Below, piece after piece: positions 1 through 8,527 of a stretch of 64,000 nt of DNA. This DNA comes from an uncultured Bacilli bacterium (GTDB taxonomy: Bacteria; Bacillota_I; Bacilli_A; RFN20; CAG-631): contig CAKPXF010000007.1 of assembly GCA_934201705.1 (NCBI GenBank), positions 1 through 64,000 on the forward strand, given 5' to 3'. The translations under genes were made by a program, and so were the position numbers. Numbering within the stretch: position 1 is the stretch's first letter; each line of letters begins with the position of its first letter. The notes beneath the pieces are model-generated. The model was not told the DNA's origin, did not search any database, and worked only from the letters and a program-made list of their open reading frames with translations.

Positions 1-76
1 TTTAAATACTTATTAAAAACTATGAATTTCTATGGGGAACCCCATTACTCCTCACCACATAGAATTCCGGAGAACC

Positions 77-98
77 AAAAGGAGCAAATGCTCCTTTT
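77..98 (-). terminator. hairpin terminator after the membrane-anchored protein gene
   Basis: AAAAGGAGC (77-85) and GCTCCTTTT (90-98) form a nine-pair stem with a four-base loop. It overlaps the stop codon of the minus-strand gene and ends in a short T run on that strand. Bases 1-76 to its left hold no gene that I can see. Confidence 0.6.
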
Positions 99-1089
99 AT
101 ACTTTATAGCGATAAAGACGATATTTATAAATTGCTTCTTCTTTATAAATCATTGGCAAATACATAGTTTTTTCATTATAAATTATAATATTATTTAAAT
201 CATAAATGAAGCTTGTATAGCCTGACATATTTAATACCTCATTAGTTTTTTTTCTACTTAATGATACCTTTTGAATTGAATTATCTAGTATTAAATACAA
301 ATAATCATCATTAACTATAAATGATTGAAATTCGACTCTTTTAATGCTAAATGATGTAAATACATTATCCTTATAGCTATTTATTATCAAAGTATTATCA
401 TTTGCATAATATGTATAATAAAGCGTATTTTTATAAATAGATGAATAAAGAATATAATTATCAATTAATGTATATTCATTATTAGTTAAGTTTAAAATAT
501 AGTTAGTAGAATTATATGTTTGAATAAATAAATATTCACTTGTAATAAAATCGATATTTTTAATATTTAAAATAGTATCTTTTATTGTATATAGAATTTT
601 ATTATCATTTAATGAATAAATGTTATAGTTATTATAGTAATAAAGAGAATCATTATTTTCATTAATTAGGAAAATATCATAGGATAAATTATTTAATGTT
701 TGATATTTTTTATTAGTTATATCAATTATTATTAAGCTTTTATTGTTATTATAGAAAAAATAATGATACGTACCTTTTTTTATAAATGAGTATGTTTCAA
801 GCTCATTACTTGGTATTTCAATTTCAAATATTAATTCTGGCTTAACGTTATTAGGTTCTATTTGTTCAATTATAATTTTATCTTTCTTTTTATTTAAATA
901 TACAATATTTTCATTATCCATAATTGTATAGATAACTTTATTTTCAGCCACATTACTTGTTTCATTTAATTCATAAAAATATTTAAAATGAAGTGAGGTA
1001 AAGTAAAATGTAGAAACAATTAAATAAATTAGACCTAAACTAACAATAAAAAGTATTATTAAAAAAACATTTTTTTTGCTAACTCTCAA
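97..1089 (-). CDS. membrane-anchored hypothetical protein
   Basis: I do not recognise this protein of about 330 residues. A basic start (RVSKKN) is followed by one hydrophobic segment at about residues 8-28, as expected of a signal anchor with the rest outside the cell. The remainder is rich in Asn, Tyr, Ile and Leu and alternates polar and hydrophobic stretches such as YYYNNYNIYSLNDNK. That looks like repeated beta strands, perhaps a beta-propeller, but this is inference. The start is uncertain: a TTG at 1089 lies five bases after an AGGTGA ribosome site, while the longer frame from GTG at 1098 has no ribosome site of its own. It is downstream of, and on the same strand as, the aldolase gene, with a hairpin between them. 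Confidence 0.6.
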   Translation of the reverse strand: MRVSKKNVFLIILFIVSLGLIYLIVSTFYFTSLHFKYFYELNETSNVAENKVIYTIMDNENIVYLNKKKDKIIIEQIEPNNVKPELIFEIEIPSNELETYSFIKKGTYHYFFYNNNKSLIIIDITNKKYQTLNNLSYDIFLINENNDSLYYYNNYNIYSLNDNKILYTIKDTILNIKNIDFITSEYLFIQTYNSTNYILNLTNNEYTLIDNYILYSSIYKNTLYYTYYANDNTLIINSYKDNVFTSFSIKRVEFQSFIVNDDYLYLILDNSIQKVSLSRKKTNEVLNMSGYTSFIYDLNNIIIYNEKTMYLPMIYKEEAIYKYRLYRYKV

Positions 1090-1111
1090 TTTCTTCACCT
1101 CATTTTAAATA

Positions 1112-1139
1112 AAATCGTCATGAATAAACATGACGATTT
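1112..1139 (-). terminator. hairpin terminator after fba
   Basis: AAATCGTCATG (1112-1122) pairs perfectly with CATGACGATTT (1129-1139) around a six-base loop. It lies between the aldolase stop and the next minus-strand gene. The T run is short, so some read-through is likely. Confidence 0.6.
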
Positions 1140-1153
1140 ATATTAATCATTAA

Positions 1154-2011
1154 TTAAGCTTTTCCAATGCAACCAAATACTTCACATTTTTGGTTAACAA
1201 CTTCTTCAATACCTTTAAGACCTGGACCAATTACTTTTCTAGGATCGTATACTTCTTTATTTTCATCTAAAGTTTTACGAACTAAAGCAGTCCATGCTTG
1301 TTGGAATTCAGTGTTTACGTTAATTTTGCAAGTTCCACAAGAAATTGCACGTTTGATTTGTTCATCAGGGATTCCAGATCCACCATGTAATACAAGTGGA
1401 GTTGTAGGTAGTGCATCACCGATTTCTTTCATTTCTTTAAAGCCAAGCTTTGGTTCTCCATGATATGGTCCATGAACTGATCCTAAAGCTGGAGCTAAAG
1501 CATCAATACCAGTTTCTTTAACCATTTTGATACATTCATCAAAATCAGCATACATAGTTTCAGCAACTACGTTATCTTCTTGTCCGCCAACTTTTCCAAG
1601 TTCAGCTTCAACAGAAGCGTTGAATTTTTTAGCATAATCTACTACTTCTTTAGTAATCTTTAGATTTTCTTCAAATGGATGATGAGAAGCATCAATCATA
1701 ACTGATGTAAATCCAGCATCTAAAGCTTTCTTACAGCTTTCAAAACTTGAGCCATGGTCTAAGTGTAAAGCAACTGGAATAGTAATATTCTTATCTAAGA
1801 TAACTGCTTTAACCATTTCAGCAACAACATGGTAACCGCCCATGTATTTTACTGCGCCTTCTGAAACTCCTAAAATAACTGGAGCTTGTAATTCTTGACA
1901 TTTCTTTAAAATAGTGTAAGTCCATTCAAGGTTATTAATGTTAAATTGACCAACTGCATATTTTCCTTTTTTTGCTTTTAAAAGCATTTCTTTCATACTA
2001 ACAAGTGCCAT
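1154..2011 (-). CDS. fba: class II fructose-bisphosphate aldolase
   Basis: This cytoplasmic zinc enzyme splits fructose 1,6-bisphosphate into glyceraldehyde 3-phosphate and dihydroxyacetone phosphate in glycolysis. The 285-residue length is normal for the class II family. The catalytic and zinc motif HLDHGSS is at about residues 83-89. The family blocks VHGPYHGEPKLGF and LHGGSGIPDEQIK carry further zinc and phosphate contacts. The ATG has a GAAGGAG site a few bases upstream. The gene stands alone on the minus strand, diverges from the next gene, and ends at a stem-loop, so it is probably monocistronic. Confidence 0.96.
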   Translation of the reverse strand: MALVSMKEMLLKAKKGKYAVGQFNINNLEWTYTILKKCQELQAPVILGVSEGAVKYMGGYHVVAEMVKAVILDKNITIPVALHLDHGSSFESCKKALDAGFTSVMIDASHHPFEENLKITKEVVDYAKKFNASVEAELGKVGGQEDNVVAETMYADFDECIKMVKETGIDALAPALGSVHGPYHGEPKLGFKEMKEIGDALPTTPLVLHGGSGIPDEQIKRAISCGTCKINVNTEFQQAWTALVRKTLDENKEVYDPRKVIGPGLKGIEEVVNQKCEVFGCIGKA

Positions 2012-2151
2012 ATTTAAATTCTCCTTCTTGATAGTTTGCTATCGCTAATATTTTACAATAATTAATTGCAATATTCAATTAAAAGAAACAATAAAATACA
2101 AAATGTTTGACAATGTTTAAATGAATAGATAATTAATCTTTAAATAATAGT

Positions 2152-2183
2152 TTGACTTTTACTATTTTTAATAGTAATATAAT
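2152..2183 (+). promoter_or_regulatory. promoter of the coiled-coil protein gene
   Basis: TTGACT (2152-2157) is followed by TAATAT at 2175 (17-base spacer) overlapping TATAAT at 2178. A small inverted repeat, ACTATT/AATAGT, fills 2161-2175 inside the spacer and could be an operator. The gene's GGAGG site is at 2203-2207. Confidence 0.55.
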
Positions 2184-2216
2184 GCTAACAAATCTAATAT
2201 CTGGAGGATAATAAAT

Positions 2217-2723
2217 ATGAAATTAACATCTGCCGAAGCAGCAAAGCTTTTAAGAAAGCTAAATGAAGAATATGAAGCAATTTTAAATATGGAAGTACAA
2301 AGCAAAGAATTTGTAGCATCATTAAATGAAAATATTGAATTAATAAAGCCAAAATATGATTTTAATAAAACACAAGAGGAATTAAATATTCTTGAAGAAA
2401 AAATAAGAAAGCTAAAGCATGCAATTAATATGTTTAATTGTCAAACAGTTGTTATTGATTTTAATATGAGTATTGATCAGCTCCTTGTGTATATTCCACA
2501 GCTTTCAAGAAAAAAAGAAAAGCTTTTAGCAATGAAAAATAGACTTGCTATTAAGCGCGAACCATCTATTTCTAGAGTTGGAAGTATTATTGATTATAAC
2601 TATGCTAATTATGATATTAATGAAGCAAATAAGGAATATGAACGTGTCGATAAACTATTAACAAATGCTCAAACAGCATTAGATGTAATTAATAATACTA
2701 ATACATTCGAATTTGAATTTTAA
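2217..2723 (+). CDS. small coiled-coil protein, possibly DIP1984-like
   Basis: This 168-residue soluble protein is almost wholly alpha-helical, with heptad-like Leu/Ile spacing at residues 1-55 and 75-165. Its plan resembles the DIP1984/septicolysin-like family: an N-terminal SAEAAKLLRKL helix, a middle segment equivalent to the short strand region, and a C-terminal KEYERVDKLLTNAQTALDVIN helix. I base this on remembered family shape, not on a search, and the function of that family is not established. A clear GGAGG site precedes the ATG and a promoter lies upstream. It is transcribed toward secA but separated from it by 346 bases with a hairpin and a separate promoter. Confidence 0.65.
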   Translation: MKLTSAEAAKLLRKLNEEYEAILNMEVQSKEFVASLNENIELIKPKYDFNKTQEELNILEEKIRKLKHAINMFNCQTVVIDFNMSIDQLLVYIPQLSRKKEKLLAMKNRLAIKREPSISRVGSIIDYNYANYDINEANKEYERVDKLLTNAQTALDVINNTNTFEFEF

Positions 2724-3069
2724 TTTAGCTACCATCATTTAAAAGCAAAAAAGGCAATGATTGTGGAAAAATATTGGGTTTAAGGTTAATGTTATAAATG
2801 TTATTTTAAATCGTTATTTTTTATTTATAAATGTTTAAGGTTAAAAGTGAGAATATTTTTTATTAGCTTTTAAATGAGAAAACTTTGATAGTGGAAGTAA
2901 ATGGTTATAAGCTATCGCCTAAAAATGATTTTTTATCATTTTTTTTCTTTTTTTAGCATATTTTAAAAAAGAAAAATAATTAAAACTATATTTCTATAAG
3001 AAATATTGGTATAATATTATAGGCATTGCTTTTCGCTATGTGAATTAAATATTAGGAGGTTATATTACA
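2724..3069 (+). promoter_or_regulatory. intergenic region with weak hairpin and secA promoter
   Basis: No gene is visible. AAAAATGA and TCATTTTT around 2925-2945 form a hairpin with a long T run, a likely terminator for the upstream gene. An extended -10 box, TGGTATAAT (3007-3015), then starts the secA transcript. The secA ribosome site AGGAGGT is at 3054-3060. The rest is AT-rich sequence without recognisable signals. Confidence 0.5.
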
Positions 3070-5490
3070 ATGGGACTTTTAAAGAAAATATTTAATGTAA
3101 ATAAGAAACACTTAAAGAAGCTACATGATAGAGCTATACAAATTGATGCTTTAAAGGATGATATTGCAAAATTAAGTGATGATGAATTAAAAAATAAAAC
3201 TAAAGAATTTCAATCAAAGCTTGCAGGTATTGAAAATCGTGAGGAGCAAAACGAAGTACTTGATAGTATTTTAAATGAAGCCTTTGCTGTATGTAGAGAG
3301 GCTGCTAAAAGAGTATTACACCAATTCCCATATGTTGTACAAATTATGGGTGCTTTAGCAATCCATGATGGTGATATTGCTGAAATGAAAACTGGTGAAG
3401 GTAAAACATTAACAGCAACAATGGCTGTATATACTAATGCTTTAACAGGACGTGGTGTTCATGTTGTTACAGTAAATGAATACTTAGCTCACCGTGATGC
3501 TGAATGGATGGGTGAAATTTATAGATTTTTAGGTTTAACTGTTGGCTGTAATTTAAGAGAATTAAGTCCCGAAGAAAAAAGACAGGTTTATAGCTGTGAT
3601 ATAACTTATACAACAAACTCAGAACTAGGCTTTGATTATTTAAGAGATAATATGGCTAGATCATTAAGCGGTAAGGTTCAAGTTAAAGGCTTAAATTATT
3701 GTGTAATAGATGAATGTGACTCTATTTTAATTGATGAAGCTCGTACTCCACTTATTATTTCTGGTGGAAATAAAGCTAATGCTGCTTTATATGTTCCAGC
3801 AAATAGATTTGCTCGTTCATTAATTAAGGGCGTACATTATGATGTTGATGTTGAATCAAAAGCTGTATTTTTAACTGAAAAGGGTAATGAAAAGGCAGAA
3901 AAGGATTTTGGTATTAAAAACCTATATGATATGGATAATACAGTATTACTTCACTGTATTAACAATGCTTTAAAAGCAAATTATGCAATGGCAAGAGATG
4001 TTGACTATGTGGTTCAAGATGATGAAATTGTTATCGTTGATGCTAATACTGGTCGTTTCTTAAAAGGAAGAGCATATTCAGATGGATTACATCAAGCAAT
4101 CCAAGCAAAAGAAAAGGTTACTATTAAGCCTGAAACTGTAACTCTTGCAACAATTACTTATCAAAACTACTTTAGATTATATTCTAAACTTTCAGGTATG
4201 ACAGGTACTGCAAAAAGTGATGAAGAAGAATTACTTGAAACTTATAATATGAGAGTTATTGAAATTCCAACAAACGTTCCAGTTGTTAGAATTGATGATA
4301 ATGATATTATTTTTGGTACTAAGGATGCAAAATATAAAGCATTAATTGAAGATGTTAAGCAAAGACATACTAAGGGTCAACCAGTACTAGTTGGTACTAT
4401 TGCTGTTGAAACATCTGAGGTTATTTATAAATTAATGCTAAAGCAAGGCTTAAAGCCTGAAATTTTAAATGCTAAGAATCACGAAAGAGAAGCTGAAATT
4501 ATTAAAAATGCTGGTCAAGTTGGAGCAATAACAATTGCAACTAACATGGCTGGTCGTGGTACAGATATTAAGCTTGGCGAAGGAGTAAAGGAACTTGGCG
4601 GCTTAGCAGTACTTGGATCTGAACGTCATGAATCAAGACGTATTGATAACCAATTAAGAGGACGTTCTGGCCGTCAAGGTGACGTTGGCTATTCACGCTT
4701 TTATATTTCTCTTGAAGATGATTTGATGAAACGTTTTGGTGGCGAAAGATGGCAAAAATTCTTCACGAATAGTGAGGATGCTATTTCCTTTAAAATGATT
4801 GATGGCGCTATTAACTCTGCCCAAAAGAAGGTTGAAGGCGTTAACTATGACTCAAGAAAGCATTTACTTGAATATGATAATGTTTTATCTCAACAAAGAG
4901 AAAAGATGTATCGTTTAAGAGACCAGGTTTTAAATACTAAGGATTGCTATGAAATAACTAAAAAATTCTATGATATGGTTGCTAATCGTATTGTTAGTAC
5001 AGTTTCAACAGTTGATGGTAAGGAAATGTATCCAAATGTTGATGAATTAGTTAAACACCTTAATACTATGTATTTAAGTGAAGGTAGCGTAAAAAAGGAA
5101 GATTTCTATGGCCTTGAAAGATTTAGTGATTATGTAAATAAAACAAGAGATATTTTAATGGCAAAAACCGAAGAAAGAAGAAAGGAATGGGGAGAGGAAG
5201 CTTATCTTGAAATCCAATCTAATATTATTCTTCGTGTAATTGATAGAAACTGGCCAGCTCACATTGATAAGATGACTAAGCTTAGAGATGGTATTATGTA
5301 TAGACAATATGCTAATGCTAATCCATTAGTTCAATATAAAAATGACGGCTTTAAAATGTTTAACCAAATGCTTGAAGAAATTGCCAATGAAGTTGTTTTA
5401 TATACTTTAAGGGTTCAGGTTCAAATTAATACAGTAACACCAGAGCAAGCTGCTCAAGCAAATAAAGAAAAAGAAGCAAATGGTGAATAG
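3070..5490 (+). CDS. secA: preprotein translocase ATPase SecA
   Basis: SecA is the ATP-driven motor that pushes unfolded preproteins through the SecYEG channel at the inner face of the membrane. Walker A is GEGKT at about residues 109-113. The DEAD-box segment reads DECDSILIDEARTPLIISG, and LRGRSGRQGD is the motif VI arginine-finger region. The preprotein cross-linking, helical wing and scaffold regions follow in normal order. At 806 residues it matches the short Gram-positive form and ends EANGE, without the Cys-rich zinc/SecB-binding tail. AGGAGGT lies nine bases before the ATG. prfB starts two bases after its stop, so the two are co-transcribed, as in many Firmicutes. Confidence 0.98.
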   Translation: MGLLKKIFNVNKKHLKKLHDRAIQIDALKDDIAKLSDDELKNKTKEFQSKLAGIENREEQNEVLDSILNEAFAVCREAAKRVLHQFPYVVQIMGALAIHDGDIAEMKTGEGKTLTATMAVYTNALTGRGVHVVTVNEYLAHRDAEWMGEIYRFLGLTVGCNLRELSPEEKRQVYSCDITYTTNSELGFDYLRDNMARSLSGKVQVKGLNYCVIDECDSILIDEARTPLIISGGNKANAALYVPANRFARSLIKGVHYDVDVESKAVFLTEKGNEKAEKDFGIKNLYDMDNTVLLHCINNALKANYAMARDVDYVVQDDEIVIVDANTGRFLKGRAYSDGLHQAIQAKEKVTIKPETVTLATITYQNYFRLYSKLSGMTGTAKSDEEELLETYNMRVIEIPTNVPVVRIDDNDIIFGTKDAKYKALIEDVKQRHTKGQPVLVGTIAVETSEVIYKLMLKQGLKPEILNAKNHEREAEIIKNAGQVGAITIATNMAGRGTDIKLGEGVKELGGLAVLGSERHESRRIDNQLRGRSGRQGDVGYSRFYISLEDDLMKRFGGERWQKFFTNSEDAISFKMIDGAINSAQKKVEGVNYDSRKHLLEYDNVLSQQREKMYRLRDQVLNTKDCYEITKKFYDMVANRIVSTVSTVDGKEMYPNVDELVKHLNTMYLSEGSVKKEDFYGLERFSDYVNKTRDILMAKTEERRKEWGEEAYLEIQSNIILRVIDRNWPAHIDKMTKLRDGIMYRQYANANPLVQYKNDGFKMFNQMLEEIANEVVLYTLRVQVQINTVTPEQAAQANKEKEANGE

Positions 5491-5492
5491 TT

Positions 5493-6597
5493 ATGGAGTT
5501 ATTTGAAATAAAACAAAAAATAGGAGAATATAGTGATAAACTAAAATCGCTAGGTGAATCTCTTTGACCTTGATGGTAAAAATAAAAAAATAACTGAATT
5601 ATCTAAAGAAGTTGAAAGTGAATCGTTTTGGGCAAACCAAAATCATTCCAAAAAAGTTATTACAGAGCTAAATGCTTTAAAGAAAATAGTAAATGAATAC
5701 TATGATTTAAAAAAGCAATTAGAATTAATACAAGAATCATTACTTGACGATGAATTAAGTAACGATTTTGATATGCAAGAATTATTAATTGAAGAATTTA
5801 ATAATATAGAAGCATTGTTTAAAAGCTTTGAAATAGAAACATTATTGAGTGGCCCTTTTGATCATAATAATGTTATTTTAGAGTTTCATCCAGGTGCTGG
5901 AGGGACAGAAGCACAAGATTGGGCTAATATGCTTTTTAATATGTATTTACGTTATGCTGAAAGTAAAAATTTTAAAAGTGAGGTTTTAGATTATCAGCTT
6001 GGAAATGAAGCTGGAATAAAATCAGCCTCTATTTTAATTAGTGGTGAGAATGCATTTGGCTATTTAAAGGGTGAATCAGGAGTTCATAGATTAGTAAGAA
6101 TTTCACCATTTGATGCTAGTAAAAGTAGACATACATCCTTTGCTTCAGTTGAAGCAACCCCTGAAATTATTGATGATGACGAAGTAATAATTAAGGATGA
6201 TGAAATAAAAATTGATACGTATAGGGCATCTGGCGCTGGAGGACAGCATATTAATAAAACTGACTCAGCAGTAAGAATAACACATTTACCAACAAATATC
6301 ATTGTTAGCTGTCAAAATCAACGATCGCAATTTCAAAACAAAGAAAGATGTATGCAGATTTTAAAAAGTAAGCTAGCAGCAATAAAATATCAAGAAAAAA
6401 TGAATAAAATTAATTCTGTTAAGGGAGAATTAAAAAATATTGAATGGGGGCAGCAAATAAGATCATATGTTTTATGCCCATATACGTTAGTTAAGGATAA
6501 TAGAACAAATTATGAACAAACTAATGTTGAGGCAGTATTAAATGGTAAGTTAGATGATTTTATATTTGCTTATTTAAAAAATAATATTGGAAGGTAA
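5493..6597 (+). CDS. prfB: peptide chain release factor 2 (programmed +1 frameshift)
   Basis: RF2 recognises UGA and UAA stop codons and triggers release of the finished protein. The reading frame starts at ATG 5493 and runs 24 codons to an in-frame TGA at 5565-5567. The slip site CTT TGA C at 5562-5568, with an AGGTGA anti-Shine-Dalgarno match just upstream at 5552-5557, is the classical autoregulatory +1 frameshift. After the shift the frame continues GAC CTT GAT to the stop at 6597, giving about 367 residues, the normal RF2 length. The specificity tripeptide SPF is at about 204-206 and the catalytic GGQ at about 249-251. A frame called from GTG 5554 is only the post-shift part. It sits directly behind secA. 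Confidence 0.95.
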
Positions 6598-6602
6598 AAA
6601 GT

Positions 6603-7556
6603 ATGAAAAAATTGATAAAGAACTTTTTAATAATAGCTTTAAGTAATTTTTTATTAGCATTTGCAATTTCATTTTGCTTTATAAATTATAAAGGTATTCA
6701 TATTTACGCAGCTTATGGTGCAACCGGACCATTTGAAACTATTCAATTTAATGGCATTTTAAGTGGCGGAACAAGTGGCTTTTCTTTAATTATTAGAAAT
6801 TTATTCTTCTTGAATATTGAAAATGGAGCTATGATTACTGAAAATATTATTACAGTAGCTACGATTATTTTATTTATAATAGGCTCTATATTCTTGGGTA
6901 AAAAGTTTGCATTACAAACATTATTATCGACAATTCTATGCCCAGCTTTCCTTTACTTATTTAAATTAAATATTTTTAATTCTTTACATGAACAATTTAA
7001 TTGCTTTGAACCTGTAGTTTGTGCAATAATTGGTGGATTATTTATGGGAGTTGGCTGTGGAATTTCTTATCGAATTGGTGGTTCAACTGGAGGATTTGAT
7101 GTTCCAGGATTAATTATTAATAAGTATACTCGTATTAAGTTATCGGTTGTGTTTTTAATTCAAGATGGTTTACTTGTAGTACTTGCTTTAATTGCTAATT
7201 TTAAATTATATGAAATAGTAATTGGCTTAATTTCTGTAATTGCTTATTCATTTGCTGTTGAATACACTCAAAAAATAGGAAACGATGCTTATTTTTGTGA
7301 TATTATTTCTGATAAATGGGAAGAAATTAATAAAGAAATTTTAGCTTTAAATAGAGGAACGACTATTGTTGATGTAATTGGTGGATTTTCAAATAATCCA
7401 AAGAAGATGATTAAAACAATGGTTGGTAAAAATCAATATTTAGCTATAATTGATATTATAAAAAGAATTGATCCAACAGCCTTTGTTTCGATGACTAAGA
7501 CAAATAATGTTTTTGGCGAAGGTTATAAGGACATTAATGATTTTTCAAATAAATAG
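6603..7556 (+). CDS. YitT family membrane protein
   Basis: This 317-residue integral membrane protein has five or so hydrophobic helices in the first 215 residues. Conserved glycine-rich family stretches include LSGGTSGFSLI and GGLFMGVGCGISYRIGGSTGG. The soluble C-terminal domain at about 220-310 (DAYFCDIISDKWEEI to VFGEGYKDI) is the DUF2179 domain usual in this family. The transported substrate is unknown. It begins five bases after prfB and ends nine bases before folD, so it belongs to the same transcription unit. Confidence 0.88.
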   Translation: MKKLIKNFLIIALSNFLLAFAISFCFINYKGIHIYAAYGATGPFETIQFNGILSGGTSGFSLIIRNLFFLNIENGAMITENIITVATIILFIIGSIFLGKKFALQTLLSTILCPAFLYLFKLNIFNSLHEQFNCFEPVVCAIIGGLFMGVGCGISYRIGGSTGGFDVPGLIINKYTRIKLSVVFLIQDGLLVVLALIANFKLYEIVIGLISVIAYSFAVEYTQKIGNDAYFCDIISDKWEEINKEILALNRGTTIVDVIGGFSNNPKKMIKTMVGKNQYLAIIDIIKRIDPTAFVSMTKTNNVFGEGYKDINDFSNK

Positions 7557-7565
7557 GGGACAATT

Positions 7566-8399
7566 ATGGGAATAAGATTAGATGGCAAAGCTGCCGCAGC
7601 AAATATTAAAGAGACTTTAAAAAAAGAATTTTCTTTATTAAATAATAAAGCTTGTTTAGCTATTATTCATTTTGATGATATGGCAAGTAATTCATATTTA
7701 AAGGGGAGAATGAAAATAGCAGATGAATTGGGAGTCTTAATAAAAGCCTATAAAATTGATGAATCATATACAACAAATGATATATTAAAATTAGTTAACG
7801 AATTAAATAATGATTCTACTGTTAATGGTATTATGATAGATAGACCGCTACCTAAAAAATATGATGAATTTTTAATATTATCAAGTATAAGCAGTAATAA
7901 GGATGTAGATGGCTATACTCCATTTAATTTAGGGAAGCTATTATCAAATAAGGATTGCTTTTATTCAGCAACTCCTTATGCTGCAATAAGATTACTTGAA
8001 TATTATAATGTTGATCTTGAAGGTAAAAATGTTTTAGTAATTGGTAGGAGTGTTAATGTTGGAAAGCCTTTAGCAAATTTATTATTAAATAAAAATGCCA
8101 CTGTAACTATTGCACATTCAAAAACTAAAGATTTAAAAAATATGATTAAGAATTATGATTTTGTTTTCTTAGCTTTAGGAAAAGCAAATTTTGTTAATGT
8201 TGAGGATGTAAATGAAAATATTGGTGTTATCGATATTGGTATTAATTTTGATGAATTTAATAAAATTTGTGGTGATGCTAATAAAGAAATATATGATGTA
8301 GTTAAATATTATAGTCCAGTTCCTGGAGGGGTTGGAGTTATGACTAATGTCGTTTTAATGGAAAATTTATTAAAAGCATGTAAAAATCAACTATCTTAA
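7566..8399 (+). CDS. folD: methylenetetrahydrofolate dehydrogenase/cyclohydrolase FolD
   Basis: FolD interconverts 5,10-methylene-, 5,10-methenyl- and 10-formyl-tetrahydrofolate, supplying one-carbon units for purines and formyl-methionine. The 277 residues are normal in length. The substrate-side motif is KDVDGYTPFNLGKL, and the NAD(P) site is VIGRSVNVGKPLANLLL. The C-terminal family signature is PVPGGVGVMTNVV. The first active-site block is less canonical: YLKGRMKIADELG stands where the family usually has YVxxKxKxCxxxG, so the expected Lys is replaced or shifted. It is the last gene of the secA-prfB-yitT-folD run and its stop lies inside a terminator. Confidence 0.92.
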   Translation: MGIRLDGKAAAANIKETLKKEFSLLNNKACLAIIHFDDMASNSYLKGRMKIADELGVLIKAYKIDESYTTNDILKLVNELNNDSTVNGIMIDRPLPKKYDEFLILSSISSNKDVDGYTPFNLGKLLSNKDCFYSATPYAAIRLLEYYNVDLEGKNVLVIGRSVNVGKPLANLLLNKNATVTIAHSKTKDLKNMIKNYDFVFLALGKANFVNVEDVNENIGVIDIGINFDEFNKICGDANKEIYDVVKYYSPVPGGVGVMTNVVLMENLLKACKNQLS

Positions 8400-8412
8400 C
8401 GATAGTTTTTTT
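8389..8412 (+). terminator. terminator of the secA-folD unit
   Basis: AACTATC (8389-8395) pairs with GATAGTT (8401-8407) and is followed at once by a run of seven T. The hairpin contains the folD stop codon. Confidence 0.8.
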
Positions 8413-8527
8413 AATTTCTACGTATAGTAGAGTAGTTATTTCAGCTAATAGAATTCATATGTAAACAAATATAGTCTTTTTGTCTAATAATTATAATAAA
8501 ATATAATTGAAGGATTTGGTGGTTTTA

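Noticed and set aside
1167..1463. Plus-strand 98-residue frame within the aldolase region
   Set aside because: It is an antisense shadow of fba with no ribosome site. The same applies to other antisense frames within secA, prfB, the helicases, the AAA+ gene and the ktr genes.
5554..6597. prfB starting at GTG 5554
   Set aside because: That start lies inside the frameshift signal; the true start is ATG 5493 with a +1 shift at CTT TGA.
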